From: Isoetes engelmannii | Lineage: Eukaryota > Streptophyta > Lycopodiopsida > Isoetales > Isoetaceae | DNA: 27,182 nucleotides | Assembly: GCA_011763485.2 (NCBI GenBank) | Contig: JAANSK020087796.1 | Span: forward strand, 1 to 27,182 | Direction: 5' to 3' | Shown here: positions 1-9,812 of the stretch, piece after piece | Layout of the letters: the number at the start of each line of letters is the position of its first letter | How positions within the stretch are numbered: the first letter of the stretch is position 1 | Notes under the pieces: model-generated | The model's database searches: none | Seen by the model: only the letters and a program-made list of their open reading frames with translations | Told to the model about the DNA's origin: nothing | Made by a program: the position numbers and the translations under genes

Positions 1-742
1 GAAATGAATTAGTTGGAGTTCTATGATTAACAAATGGAAAAGGATTCAGTCAATGAATGATCATCTTCAGGAAGGCATGATGCTTGCTAGATGTGGAATT
101 CAGGCTTGTTTCAATAAATTAAGATCATGAATGATATTGATATTAAGCTGTGCTATTGGTTTAGTCGCTGGGTTTCCAGCTCAAGGAATATCCAGAAATA
201 AGATTGCATACTATATGTCTTTGACTGCCAGGTATGGAAAATAAGCACCTCCTTCCTTTCTACAATTCTTAGTCAAGTATTCTGTCTCACCTGGGCACTA
301 CAGTTTGCTATTTATATTTTGGGGTGTCAAAATCATGAAATCATTACTTCGAGTTAAGTTGGATAAATCTGAATGAGAAACTTGGAATGGAGATGCGGAA
401 GGATGTTCTGGAGAATTGAATTTTGTGCTTTGCTTTCTCCCTTGTAGCAAGAATCCGTGCTCCATAGATCTTCCCAACAGAAGGCCCTTTGATTGACAGG
501 TATATGCTGGTATATGCTGACATTTGAGAAGGAGTTCTTTGTTTTGCGGGGAAAACCGTCTTAAGAAAGGCAATGCTCTCGTCATACATGGCATGGCAAA
601 TGAGCATTATTGTTGTAAATGCTCTTTTGCTCTTTTGCACACAATCGCTTGCATGAAATGGCTAAACATTCTTCTTTCAACTAAAACATAGGGGTAAGTC
701 TACATGTTCTTTGTTCAACTTTTCTTTGTTTTAAAGCGCTGC
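1..742. other. Intergenic, no recognised gene
   Basis: I find no gene I can support here. A 98-codon open frame on the minus strand (640-344) has a fairly protein-like composition, but it shows no family motif I recognise and no clear splice context, so I do not call it a gene. The last ~65 bases (from about 679) are a T-rich stretch that resembles the sequence just downstream of the neighbouring LTR element (see findings). Confidence 0.5.
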
Positions 743-1131
743 TTTTACGATTTTGAGCTAAATCCTGTAGCAATCGCTTGGTGAGGCCTTCTAAGGCGCA
801 GCCATAACAGCCATGCCATAAAGGGTGGAAGTGCCATATAAGGAGTGAGCTTTATATGCCAAGTGCCTTTCTGAAAGGTCTTGGGAGGAAAGGGCAAAAA
901 GGGAGCTAGGGCTATAAATAGAGGGGAAGACCATCTAATGGAGGATTATCTTGATCTCTGATCTCTCACGCTGTGGGCGAGCTGTGGGCAAGGATCATAG
1001 AAACGGTATAGCTCGGTGGGGAACTCAGATTCCTATGAGTTCATAGGTTGGGTGGCGAGTCCTACCCCTTTCCTTGCAGTCTCTATAGTCCTTTATGGAC
1101 TTAACCTGATTTTTACTTGCTATTTTTCACA
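743..1131 (+). repeat. Left LTR
   Basis: This 389-bp LTR matches 2625-3023 end to end, apart from substitutions and two small indels. A TATA box lies at 913-920 within the tract gctataaatagagggg, so the R region would begin about 30 bases further on. Confidence 0.8.
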
Positions 1132-1293
1132 CGGATGCTTGAAAAATTGAGCATCAGAATTATCACTCCCAGGAAGTGATAGCTGCTTCATGTTGAGAGG
1201 AGTTGTTGTACCCCTTATACTGTTCTCATATGCTGTAAAAAAGGAACTTATATGGGTCTCTAGAAGAGATCAGTTATTGGATGGTGTGGGAGC

Positions 1294-1419
1294 CATTAAG
1301 GAATGCATAGCCTTCCGTAAAGGTTTTGATTCTGGTCAACTTACTAATAGCCAACACATTAAGGAATGCATAGCCTTCCGTAAAGGTTTTGATTCTGGTC
1401 AACTTACTAATAGCCAATC
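1294..1419 (+). repeat. 63-bp tandem duplication inside the LTR element
   Basis: Two head-to-tail copies (1294-1356 and 1357-1419) are near-identical and differ only at the last few bases. They are much more alike than the two LTRs are, so the duplication looks younger than the insertion. Confidence 0.9.
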
Positions 1420-2624
1420 CCTGGATTGTGCAATGGCATAACCTAGGCACCTGACTCAGCGAAAGGTGTGAAGAAGTGAATTGACAGTCATATATTCGAA
1501 TGGAGTGATAAGATAGATTGAATTAATAATTCACAGAGATGTTCATGGAGCTTAGAGGCATTGGATATGAAGAAGCTGGCAACTTCTTTCGTAGTCAAGG
1601 AGGTTATATTTCTGTCACACTGACAAGTACCTGCGGGGTAAACCAGCAATATTGAAGATGATTGTAAAAAGATACAAGGGATAAAGATGAAAACTTCCAA
1701 AGGAAATCTTTGGGTTCTACAAGAAGGGTTCCGGATGATCATAGGCTATGTGCAATGATCAATGGTCACGAGGCTGTGTGCAATGATCATTACGTTGTAG
1801 ACAAGCATCTTTGGATGGTTGATCCAAGTCCTAAGTGATGCGGATCGAGTTGTTTTGTTTTTCATAAACAAGTGACATAGGGAGTGCAGTATGTACGTGA
1901 CCATACCCAGGTGCATTGGTATGGAATGTTCCAGACGTCATTATGTGATGATGCTTCTATAGTATGATCCATTCCGGTTTTTTTTTATAGAAGGACTTGA
2001 ACTTCCGCCACAATGGCAAAAAGGACAACGCATTCGACATTGAGTACTTGAAACTGTACAAGGGAACTAACCCACAATTGTTTCATGTTGAAGCAGAACC
2101 GGAAGTGGAGGAGGCCATTTTATATGAAGCAGGTCCATGTGGAATGATTGAGCGTTCCAACAACTGAGATTAATATTTTTACTTTGGTGGGCTGTATGGT
2201 TTTGATCTGAAATACAGTCATCAAAGATAAATTGGGTTGTATGGGCAGACCAAGGGACCTGTATGGCCTGTATGACGAGGTGATTTGTATGATCAACCTG
2301 AGATGAGATAACCTGTGTGCACTCAGAAGGCGCCAATATATGAAACGTGTGCACAATTATGGTACTAGGAAGGATTATGCCCTAATACGGTATTAGGATG
2401 ATGAATGCCCTAATACGCCGTATGGATTGGGAGTCATGACCCCAATCATACGCTGTTTTTCATACATCATCTTTCGGCCAAAAGATGATGGGATGAAGAC
2501 AGAAAGAAAAGGTGATGGGTGGCGAGTCCAGTCACTTTTCTTTGCACTTTATCTAAGTTTGAGGAACTTGGGGACTTTATGTGGTCGTTACGACTGAGGT
2601 CAGTTGTCTTTTACCCTGGTGGGC

Positions 2625-3023
2625 TGTTACGATTCTGAGCTAAATCCTGTAGCAATCGCTTGGTGAGGCCTTCTAAGGCGCAGCCATAACAGCCATGCCA
2701 TAAAGGGTGGAAAAGCCATATAAGGAGTGAGCCTTATATGCTAAGTGCCTTTTGAACGGTCTTGGGAGGAAAGGGCAAAAAGGGAGCTAGCGCTATAAAT
2801 AGAGGGGAAGGTCGTCCAATGGAGGATTATCTTGATCTTTGATCTCTCAAGCTGTGGGCGAGGATCATGGGAACGGTAGCCGTCTCTCAATCTAGCTCTT
2901 AGCTCGGTGGGGAACTCAGATTTGTTTGAGTTCATAGGTTGTGTGGCGAGGCCTACCCCTTTCCTGGCAGTTTTTATAGTCCTTTGTGGACTTAAACCTG
3001 ATTTTTACTTGCTATTCGTAACA
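2625..3023 (+). repeat. Right LTR
   Basis: This 399-bp LTR is the better preserved copy at its ends, with complementary 8-base termini. The TATA box is at 2794-2801. Relative to the left copy it has an extra stretch around 2880-2900, and it lacks the short duplicated 'gagctgtgggc' seen on the left. Confidence 0.8.
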
Positions 3024-3894
3024 GTTGTTCCAACTGAAACGTAGGGAAGTCTACCTCTTTTCTGTTTGTTTTGATCGTTGTTTGTCTTAATCGTTGTCGA
3101 TTTCCTCTTATAAAACTTCCATCATATTTTTCTTCTGCTGCCCATCTGCAAGAATTTTGTTGTAGACTTTAATGCTCGTAGAGGTCGATCTAGAACTTGA
3201 AGAGCTCATTTTAAACAAGTTAATCTCGCTCTTTTTGAAGGGAAATATATTAACTTTCTAGAACAAGAAAAAAAATGTCTTTGGGGCTTGGGGTTTAATT
3301 CTCCAATCTCTTTTTGTTGTGCCTTACTGAATCTAACAGGTCAAGAACAACGCAGATAATGAATCTTTCTCACTTCAGTAAATTTAATGTTTATGGAATC
3401 AGAGTTTTTCTAATACGCACTTTCAAATGCCAACTATAATCATTTGAGATTTCAGCTTTTCATATTTGCTAATGGTACTCAATTTTAGATCGTAGAACTC
3501 TTGTATTGTACTAGGGAAGTAGAGGTCTTCTACCTTTGGAATAATTAACATATCAAGGAAAATCAGTACCGCCTATGTGTTGTAAGAGAATCATCTTATT
3601 CACATGATGGTTTGATGGATTTCTTTCACTTTGGTTACAAATGGGATGCAAGAACAACCCATATTCTATATGCCACCATATTAGAACATATTCTACTTTT
3701 ACGTGCCAATGATTTATCTATTGTTCTGCATTCTCAATCTCGTACATCTCACTTTAGATTATATTCTGAGTGAGCTACATAGAATGAATAAAAGTACTGC
3801 GTCAACCCTCCATCAGAACTTGACTTGAAAGCTCTAGTATTGAAGCATTCTCAACAATCACTCATTGCCAGTGTCGAAAATTCATTGGATACAA
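3024..3894. other. Intergenic, no recognised gene
   Basis: This is AT-rich sequence without a long open frame. The first ~65 bases echo the sequence just upstream of the LTR element. A fragment near 3150-3200 reads briefly like the 'DFNAR' motif of LINE endonucleases in one frame, but it is too short to call. Confidence 0.4.
3886..3894 (+). repeat. Left target-site duplication of hAT relic
   Basis: TGGATACAA, identical to 5067-5075. The extent (8 or 9 bp) cannot be fixed, because the outermost bases of the terminal inverted repeats have decayed. Confidence 0.5.
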
Positions 3895-4086
3895 GGTTTT
3901 CCATATGACACATTTTTAAATTTTGTGGGTGTCAATTGACAACTTTTTAAAAATTTAAGTTCTCAATTGACGTAAATTAAATGGCATTGAGAACTTTTGG
4001 TCAAACATCTAATAATAACAAATTTGTTACGACCATTGAGCATTGTTTTTTTTCATGTGTGACCACATTAGACTTGTATGGCATTG

Positions 4087-4491
4087 GTAGTTCTCCCTTT
4101 TTCAGGTTTCCCTAACAAGTCAACAAGTGCTTTTGGCAACTTACCCAAGTACCTGGACGGAGTTACAAAGTCAAGCTTTTAATCTCGTTGCAAGATGGTT
4201 GCTTTAGACTATCTGAAAAAGACGCAGACTGGTAATCTTCAAAGGTTTGGATGTGGCAGATAATCATGCTCTCCACATTGCTAAGTCATATCATTGTTCT
4301 TCTTTTGCCCCATGTAAGAGGCGATTGATCTTTGAGGAGTATTTGGATGTGCGCCCTTATGCTTAGGTATGTTGCTTCACTCAGTGGGTCTCTGCTTATC
4401 TGCTGATATTTTATTCCTGTCTTTGCATACTTATACTAGATTCTTTGATTCAATAAAGTTTGACGTCCTTCAACAAAAAAAATAAAATAAA
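4087..4491 (+). other. Possible retroposed 3' end (AATAAA plus A-tract)
   Basis: An AATAAA signal (4452-4457) is followed about 18 bases later by an A-rich run (about 4474-4491), the layout of a polyadenylated RNA copied back into DNA (a LINE 3' end or a retrogene). Short open stretches upstream include one ending around 4366 with the residues EEYLDVRPYA and a stop. I do not recognise the source. The left boundary is arbitrary and no target duplication was found. Confidence 0.3.
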
Positions 4492-4593
4492 GTGTAGACG
4501 TCAATAAAACAATGAAATAACACAATATTTGATAAATGTACCACCAAAAACATACTGAAGTAGATGGATGTCACTAAGCCTTCTTATTTTTCC

Positions 4594-4804
4594 CTATTCA
4601 TTCAACCATATCTTGTATATCTCATGAATATCAACTTGTCCATAGGGATTAACTGATATCAAAATTAACAGATGAGCGTCCAATATATCATTGGACATTC
4701 TTGACCACTTCTTAACTTTCACTTCTTTTGTCTTCGAGAATCCTCATTCATAATTTGCAGTATTCATGTGAATAGCCATAATGGCTTGCCACAATTTCAT
4801 AAGT
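4594..4804 (-). pseudogene. hAT transposase C-terminal (dimerisation) remnant
   Basis: Read on the minus strand, this gives about 70 codons with the pattern LWQAIMAIHMNTANYE-x-GFSKTK, followed by a W..M...LDAHLLI segment and a stop at 4596-4594. This is the layout of the hATC dimerisation region: a hydrophobic helix, then C/Y-ERGFS, then K.k..R..m....ld.lL.I. The Arg position of ERGFS is a TGA stop (a CGA to TGA change), so this copy cannot make a full protein. The rest of the transposase, including the RNase H-like catalytic core, is not visible. Confidence 0.5.
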
Positions 4805-5066
4805 TCAAGGTATAGTAAAACCAATAACATGTCAGGTGGTTAATTATGCCATGGGAACCCTTATAACCTTAAAAAATGCTTCATTTTTTTAGACACTTTT
4901 TGTAAAATGACAAGTTTCCTTTTTGACAACTTTAAACAAATTGAAGTGTCTGTTTTACAAATTTGTTTGATTGAAAAGTTCTCTTTTGACACATTTTATT
5001 TAATGAGCAGTTCTCATTGAGATTTTAAGGTGTCAATTTTTCACACTGCACCCAACAAAATGTGAG

Positions 5067-5220
5067 TGGATACAATTGCTGCAAGCAGTGTTCTATCATG
5101 ATTACTGCCATCTCAGATGATAACATAAAGTATATATTATTATTAGCATTTTCTAGGTGGACAAGTTCGTGCATCATGATGTGGCTCCTAAGGTAATTGG
5201 TTTCAAAACGAGAGTTGTTT
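5067..5220. other. Right target-site copy and short spacer
   Basis: This begins with TGGATACAA (5067-5075), the right copy of the hAT-relic direct repeat. The rest is AT-rich and carries nothing I can name. Confidence 0.4.
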
Positions 5221-5318
5221 CAATGCTAAAGTTTGCATATCAGTGGACATCATTGTCTGTTGCTCAATGCTAATTTGAAGTTAATGTTTGCATTTCAATC
5301 GACACCATTTGTGGGTTG
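5221..5318 (+). repeat. Degenerate ~55-bp tandem duplication
   Basis: Two related blocks (about 5221-5262 and 5276-5318) share the order 'tgtttgcat-tca-t-gacaccatt-gtctgttg' with several substitutions. It is an old local duplication. Confidence 0.4.
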
Positions 5319-5462
5319 TAGTGGGTGGAAGCTCTCACTTTCTATTATCTTGCTGTATTCGTCTTAGTCGGGCTTGTTCAACAAGATATGCGCATGTGTT
5401 CTTCTCTTGAGCAAATGAAACATGTGTCCTTGTTATAAGAAAGCAAGTTCTAGGAATTCTAC

Positions 5463-5612
5463 GAATGGATTGGTAGACTAGGACTAGCTTCGAAGGTTCA
5501 AAGAAAGTGAATGGATTGGTAGACTAGAACTAGCTTCGAAGGTTCAAAGAAAGTGCAAGTTGTGGGGATTCTTTAAATGGACTAGGTAGACTTGCATTAG
5601 CTTCAAAAGTTT
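5463..5612 (+). repeat. 46-bp tandem repeat, two near-perfect copies and one decayed
   Basis: Copies at 5463-5508 and 5509-5554 are 46 bp each and differ at one position (g or a, at 5481 versus 5527). A third, diverged copy is recognisable at about 5575-5612 (aatggactaggtagactt... then tagcttcaaaagtt). Related wording recurs more weakly near 5780-5830 and 5985-6040, suggesting an older ~200-bp unit. Confidence 0.85.
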
Positions 5613-6326
5613 AATATTTATTTGTATGAGCATTGGAGGTAAAGTTTTTATCACGACAACATATAACTCTAAGCACAGTTAGCCTTGGATGCTTTATTTG
5701 AAAATGTCTCGTCTCTTGCATTAAATGAAAAAAGAATGTCTCATAAGATACAGAGAAAAACAAATTACAACTTTGGGTTTTCTATGAATGAGCTGGGTAT
5801 TGCACTAATTGTATTAGCATTGGACATGGCAACTTCTAACATCTAAACCTTGGTGAAGCACATTTGCCCTATAGAAGCATTATTTGAAATTGCCTCCTAC
5901 AATAGATGAAAAGAAAATAGGCCATAAGATACTTGTGTCCACTTATTGTCTTGTAATATCCTAAATAGAAGAGGGAAATAAACTTATTTTCTAGGAATCG
6001 ATTTTCTATAGAATCAATGTTAATAGCTTTCAGGCTAGCAAACTAATGACCTAGAATTCCTCATTGGATCATTCGCCTAGAGCAAAGTAAGGAAGCTTAA
6101 TTAGTCTACCTACTAGTAGTTAAAATGTACCTCATATTTGTTGAGATGTTTTTTGTGGTTAATCTATGCAGAAGATCACTAGACGAACAAGAAATTTGTT
6201 TGATGTTAGACATCAAAGTTTGCGTATAGCCTTGGAACTTCAGATGTGCAATGACATTAAGTTGCGTCTGAGAATAATGAGTACGATGAACCTATTTTGG
6301 ATTGAGTGTATCTAGATAGTTTCTGA

Positions 6327-6347
6327 TGTGTGTGTGTGTGTGTGTGT
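6327..6347 (+). repeat. (TG)n microsatellite
   Basis: About ten TG dinucleotides, followed by a degenerate TATGTGTTTG tail. Length is likely to vary among individuals. Confidence 0.9.
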
Positions 6348-8414
6348 ATGTGTTTGTTTTGTATCATGCAGATGCTATAGTGGTTCAAATAGTATTGTTT
6401 TATGTGCATGTGAATATCTAGATTGTGTGTGTCTTGTTGTTAACCAATGTCATGTAGTTGTATATGTCTTAAATAATATTCTCTAGCACTAAGATGGCAT
6501 AAACATTGTTTAATTGACCTGGTATAGCATTGCCACTTCTATTTAGTCAACTCATTGGTATTTCATTTGTGATTGTCTATATAGTTGCGGTCCTATAATG
6601 GCTTAACAATCTGCCATTACGTCGATCAACCTAGCCTCTTGGTCTAACGAGATGGGTATATACGAGTCTCTAGCTTTTGGATAAAAACATCTTGATATTT
6701 GTAACAAATTGATTTGATGCAAGTTTGGTTGTGTAGTTAATTTACAATGAATTCTTAGTAAATATTCACGGCTTTGTGTGTGTTGAAAAGGACATTAAAA
6801 AATGTGCTTGCATAAGGTCTAGCATTTTGGAACTTCACACACATTTCTCGAGCACATGGCATTTAGAGTTGACTATAGCATGCTAAATTAATGCCATAAG
6901 TAAGGTAGCAATCATTCTTATATACAATATATACAACATTGATTCTTATTATTGCAAGAATCATCTTGCTAAATACCACCTTGCTATATATCACCCTGCC
7001 AAATACCATAATTATTTATCTTTTAGAAATAAGTTACCTCACATGCCTTAAAGACACATTTTTGTCATTTCAGTTTGTCTATTAAATGCATGACTTCTTA
7101 TTGGAGACGAATTAAATACCTTTGTATATGCCACTGATGACCATTGAACTTTTTGTAATTGTATACCTAAATGTGTTTTTCCAGATTGTATACGCAGTTT
7201 TCTTGCTACCTTGGACTTGAATCATTCAAGGTATGTCATAATATAACTCTTGAACATAATAACTTTTGGTATGTATGTACATAAGAAAACATGATAGATT
7301 CCATAGTTCTAGATGAATGCCTACTAATCCAAAAAAAAGTAGTCAAGAAATGCAACTGCATTAATGCAAAAGAGGAGGCAATAACTTGGAAAAATCCATC
7401 GCAGACTCGTGGTTAGAAATAATCAAACATTATGAAAGTTAGAATAAAATTACCACAAAGAGAGTGCATTCTATATATAAGTGCTACTTGGAAAAAGACA
7501 TGTTAGAATACAGAATGACACATCGACATCCAATGCAGATTGTGTTCCTCATGCATTCAAATTATCACACCAAAAATCATTTCAAACTCGTCATCATGGC
7601 ATAGAATGCACCTTAACATTAGAGTTGTTACTAGAACTATTCTGGGTTCATCAACCAGATTTGTTCCAGCATACCTTCTGCCACTTAAACCCATGTATCT
7701 AGCAAGAGAAATTTTTATTTCACAAGATACCACCAGTTTTTGAATCTTCACTGAATTCTTTATGAAATGAAGGATTTCATGACCAATAGATTTATTGATA
7801 AATTATGGTGATTGTCTAAACCCCATAGAATTCATTAGTTTTTCCACCAGGCCAAAACTGCATTCTTGAAACTTTTTAGCATAAAGAGGTCCAACCTTTC
7901 TAAAATCAAAAGTAATTGACATTTTATGGTATAACATGTTGATATGTATATTTTCATGTTTTACTGCTATTAGATGACATTATATGAAGTCACAAAATCA
8001 TATTTAGTTAAAAAAAATGTTGTTTGAGGTTGTGAATTATTTCTCCTTTACTATAATAAGTTTTGAACTCTAAGAGCTATAGTCCAGTAATTTTTTGAAG
8101 TGTTCATAAGTATGTTGATCTCAATTTTTACTAAAGAAGCTCTAATAGAGAATCTAGGACAAAAATAGAACTGAAATATTCTAATTAAATTTATGTATAA
8201 GATTTCCAAGGGCAATAAATGATGCTCTCCATACATTTCACTTATATCTACATAATAAACAATTTTATCAACTTAAATATAGTAAATAACTATGTATTTT
8301 TTTATATTTAGAAGTGGTTGATACTGCATAATATTAAAGTTTAGTGAAGGCAACAGTACAAATAACTCATCTTTCATGGTAGGTAATATTTTCTACAAAT
8401 GCGACCCTTCCTTA
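6348..8414. other. Long AT-rich intergenic region, no gene seen
   Basis: No open frame longer than about 75 codons and no family motif. The short frames at 7481-7751 lie in different frames and on both strands over the same bases, as expected by chance. I see no RNA gene. Confidence 0.5.
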
Positions 8415-8483
8415 GCAACATAGATCTCGGATTTTATGTTAAAATAACACATTATATGCGAGATTTGATTATAAAAATGCATG
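8415..8483 (+). repeat. Dispersed direct repeat, copy 1
   Basis: Matches 8740-8812 with substitutions and small indels. Shared blocks include 'gcaacatagaKctc', 'gatttgatgtta', 'tatatgc' and 'gcatgg/gcatag'. The two copies lie about 325 bp apart in the same orientation and may be parts of an old repeat unit. Confidence 0.6.
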
Positions 8484-8739
8484 GAACATATCTGGTTTGT
8501 ACTTAGTTTGCCATATTTTGACGCAAGATAACATTCTTCTTCAACTCATGATTGACAAAACACGTGATAGAAGTGTGATAGAAGTTTGATATGTAGTTTA
8601 ATTTGTCTTCGAGCAAAACACACGAAGAAATCTTCTTAATTCTTACTATCATTAACTTAGTACACATGTTTTCTGCTTAAGATCATAATAGTAAACTTAG
8701 TTTGTCTTGCATGATAGACTATATAAAATGGATTATTTG

Positions 8740-8812
8740 CAACATAGACCTCCAATTTGATGTTAAAAATAGCATATTACTATATGCAAGGTTCGAATAT
8801 AAGCAGGCATAG
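8740..8812 (+). repeat. Dispersed direct repeat, copy 2
   Basis: Second copy of the unit at 8415-8483. It is diverged and in the same orientation. Confidence 0.6.
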
Positions 8813-9764
8813 ACTATTATGATCCACAATTAGATTAATTGGGTATAGAAGTAAATCTCTCTAATTATTATCACCATTTCTATTTATTGTTGAATTGTCA
8901 CTTATACAATGATATGGTGATTTTCTACCTATATTACCCATTAGAATTTGCATTATCTTTTCTTCGTATTTTTCGAGCTTCTATGCCCCTTTTATTGTTT
9001 GGGTCCCATGGCCAATTTGGTCTCCGTGGACGATACAAACTCTGCCCGCCTGCTCGCCAGGGAAAATTTTAAGCACCTTATAATGTTTTCTATGTGAAAT
9101 GAATTGGCCATTCCTTATGTAATTTCGCTGTTGAAGTGTAGCCTGAAATGGCAATTTTTATTAATATTTTACAGCATAAGCCTACCCCAAATGGCGATCC
9201 CTTCTTCAAAATTTTAGCGCTTCATGTGGCCAAATTTAGGCTAATAGCAAATTTAGATTGTGACGTACCATTGATTCAATTCTCACACCTCAAATTATAC
9301 GCCCATATAAATCTAACAACTCAAGTTATAGGTCGACAGACAAAGAATGCAAATGCAATCTGATTCTGCAACCAAAGTTTAAAAATACTTGTTTACCAAG
9401 TATAGCTATATTTTATGATAGATATCACTACTATTACTACATTTAGACAGTAGGTTCTAATAAAGATTCCCAAGGGTATAACAAAATTATTATTCTCAAA
9501 AGAATAACCTATGCTTTAAATGGCCATTTTGTCAACCAATATTTTTCATCCATCGAACTCAAATGGCCAAAATATTGGAATGCCCAAATCACAAAATAAT
9601 GAATTGATCATTCCAATCCTTTATCTGCCAATAAACTGCTACGAAATGGCGAATTTGCACCTACTAGATAGCTAACTCATCCTACTCAGGCTGGCCAGAG
9701 CGTTTTTCCAAAATAGATAATTGGGGGCCAAATGGCCCGCCTGGGCCACTAGAATTTTTGCTGC
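8813..9764. other. Intergenic region rich in AAATGGCC/GGCCATTT words
   Basis: No gene is recognised. The words atggcc, ggccat and aaatggc occur repeatedly in both orientations. A perfect 10-base inverted repeat (ccaatatttt at 9536-9545, aaaatattgg at 9569-9578) could form a hairpin with a 23-base loop. I could not define element ends. Confidence 0.4.
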
Positions 9765-9812
9765 CGCCCGCCCGCCCGCCTTCCTTCCTTCCTTCCTTCC
9801 TTCCTTCCTTCC
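9765..9812 (+). repeat. Compound microsatellite (CCCG)n-(TTCC)n
   Basis: About four CCCG units run directly into eight TTCC units (9781-9812). The first part is an island of CpG-rich sequence in AT-rich surroundings. The strong purine/pyrimidine asymmetry of the second part favours slippage. Confidence 0.9.

Larger units (their letters stand above)
743..3023 (+). mobile_element. Short non-autonomous LTR retroelement (TRIM/LARD-like), fossil
   Basis: Two direct repeats (743-1131 and 2625-3023) enclose about 1.5 kb of interior. The right LTR starts TGTTACGA and ends TCGTAACA, its exact reverse complement, the usual short inverted ends of an LTR. Each copy carries a TATAAATA box in the same relative place. 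A short purine-rich run (ggtggg) lies just before the right LTR and could be the polypurine tract. The sequence 15-25 bases after the left LTR only loosely resembles a tRNA primer-binding site. The interior holds no complete gag or pol. A stretch near 1990-2110 is faintly like the post-integrase end of a gypsy polyprotein, which is a weak inference. The flanking bases gctgc and gttgt could be a decayed 5-bp target duplication. By eye the LTRs differ at roughly one base in ten, so the insertion is old. The element is broken. Confidence 0.75.
3895..5066 (-). mobile_element. hAT-like DNA transposon relic
   Basis: The segment lies between two copies of TGGATACAA (3886-3894 and 5067-5075), which fits the 8-bp target duplication of the hAT superfamily with one extra chance base. 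The two ends are inexact inverted repeats of roughly 130 bp: on each side, read inward, come an 'attttgt-gggtg' block, an 'attgac' block, then 'attaaat', 'gagaactttt', 'tcaaac' and 'aaatttgt'. A minus-strand remnant of a hAT C-terminal dimerisation region lies inside (4804-4594). The element is about 1.2 kb, far too short for an autonomous hAT, and its reading frame is interrupted. A plus-strand retroposed-looking 3' end seems to sit within it. The class is inferred from the ends plus the ERGFS-like motif, and the exact termini are uncertain. Confidence 0.55.

Noticed and set aside
3869-5048. Alternative hAT ends at CAGTGT (3869) and CACACTG (5048)
   Set aside because: They form a ~20-base inverted pair, but the flanking 8 bases do not match. 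The TGGATACAA pair gives a proper direct repeat, so I preferred those limits, though with limited certainty.
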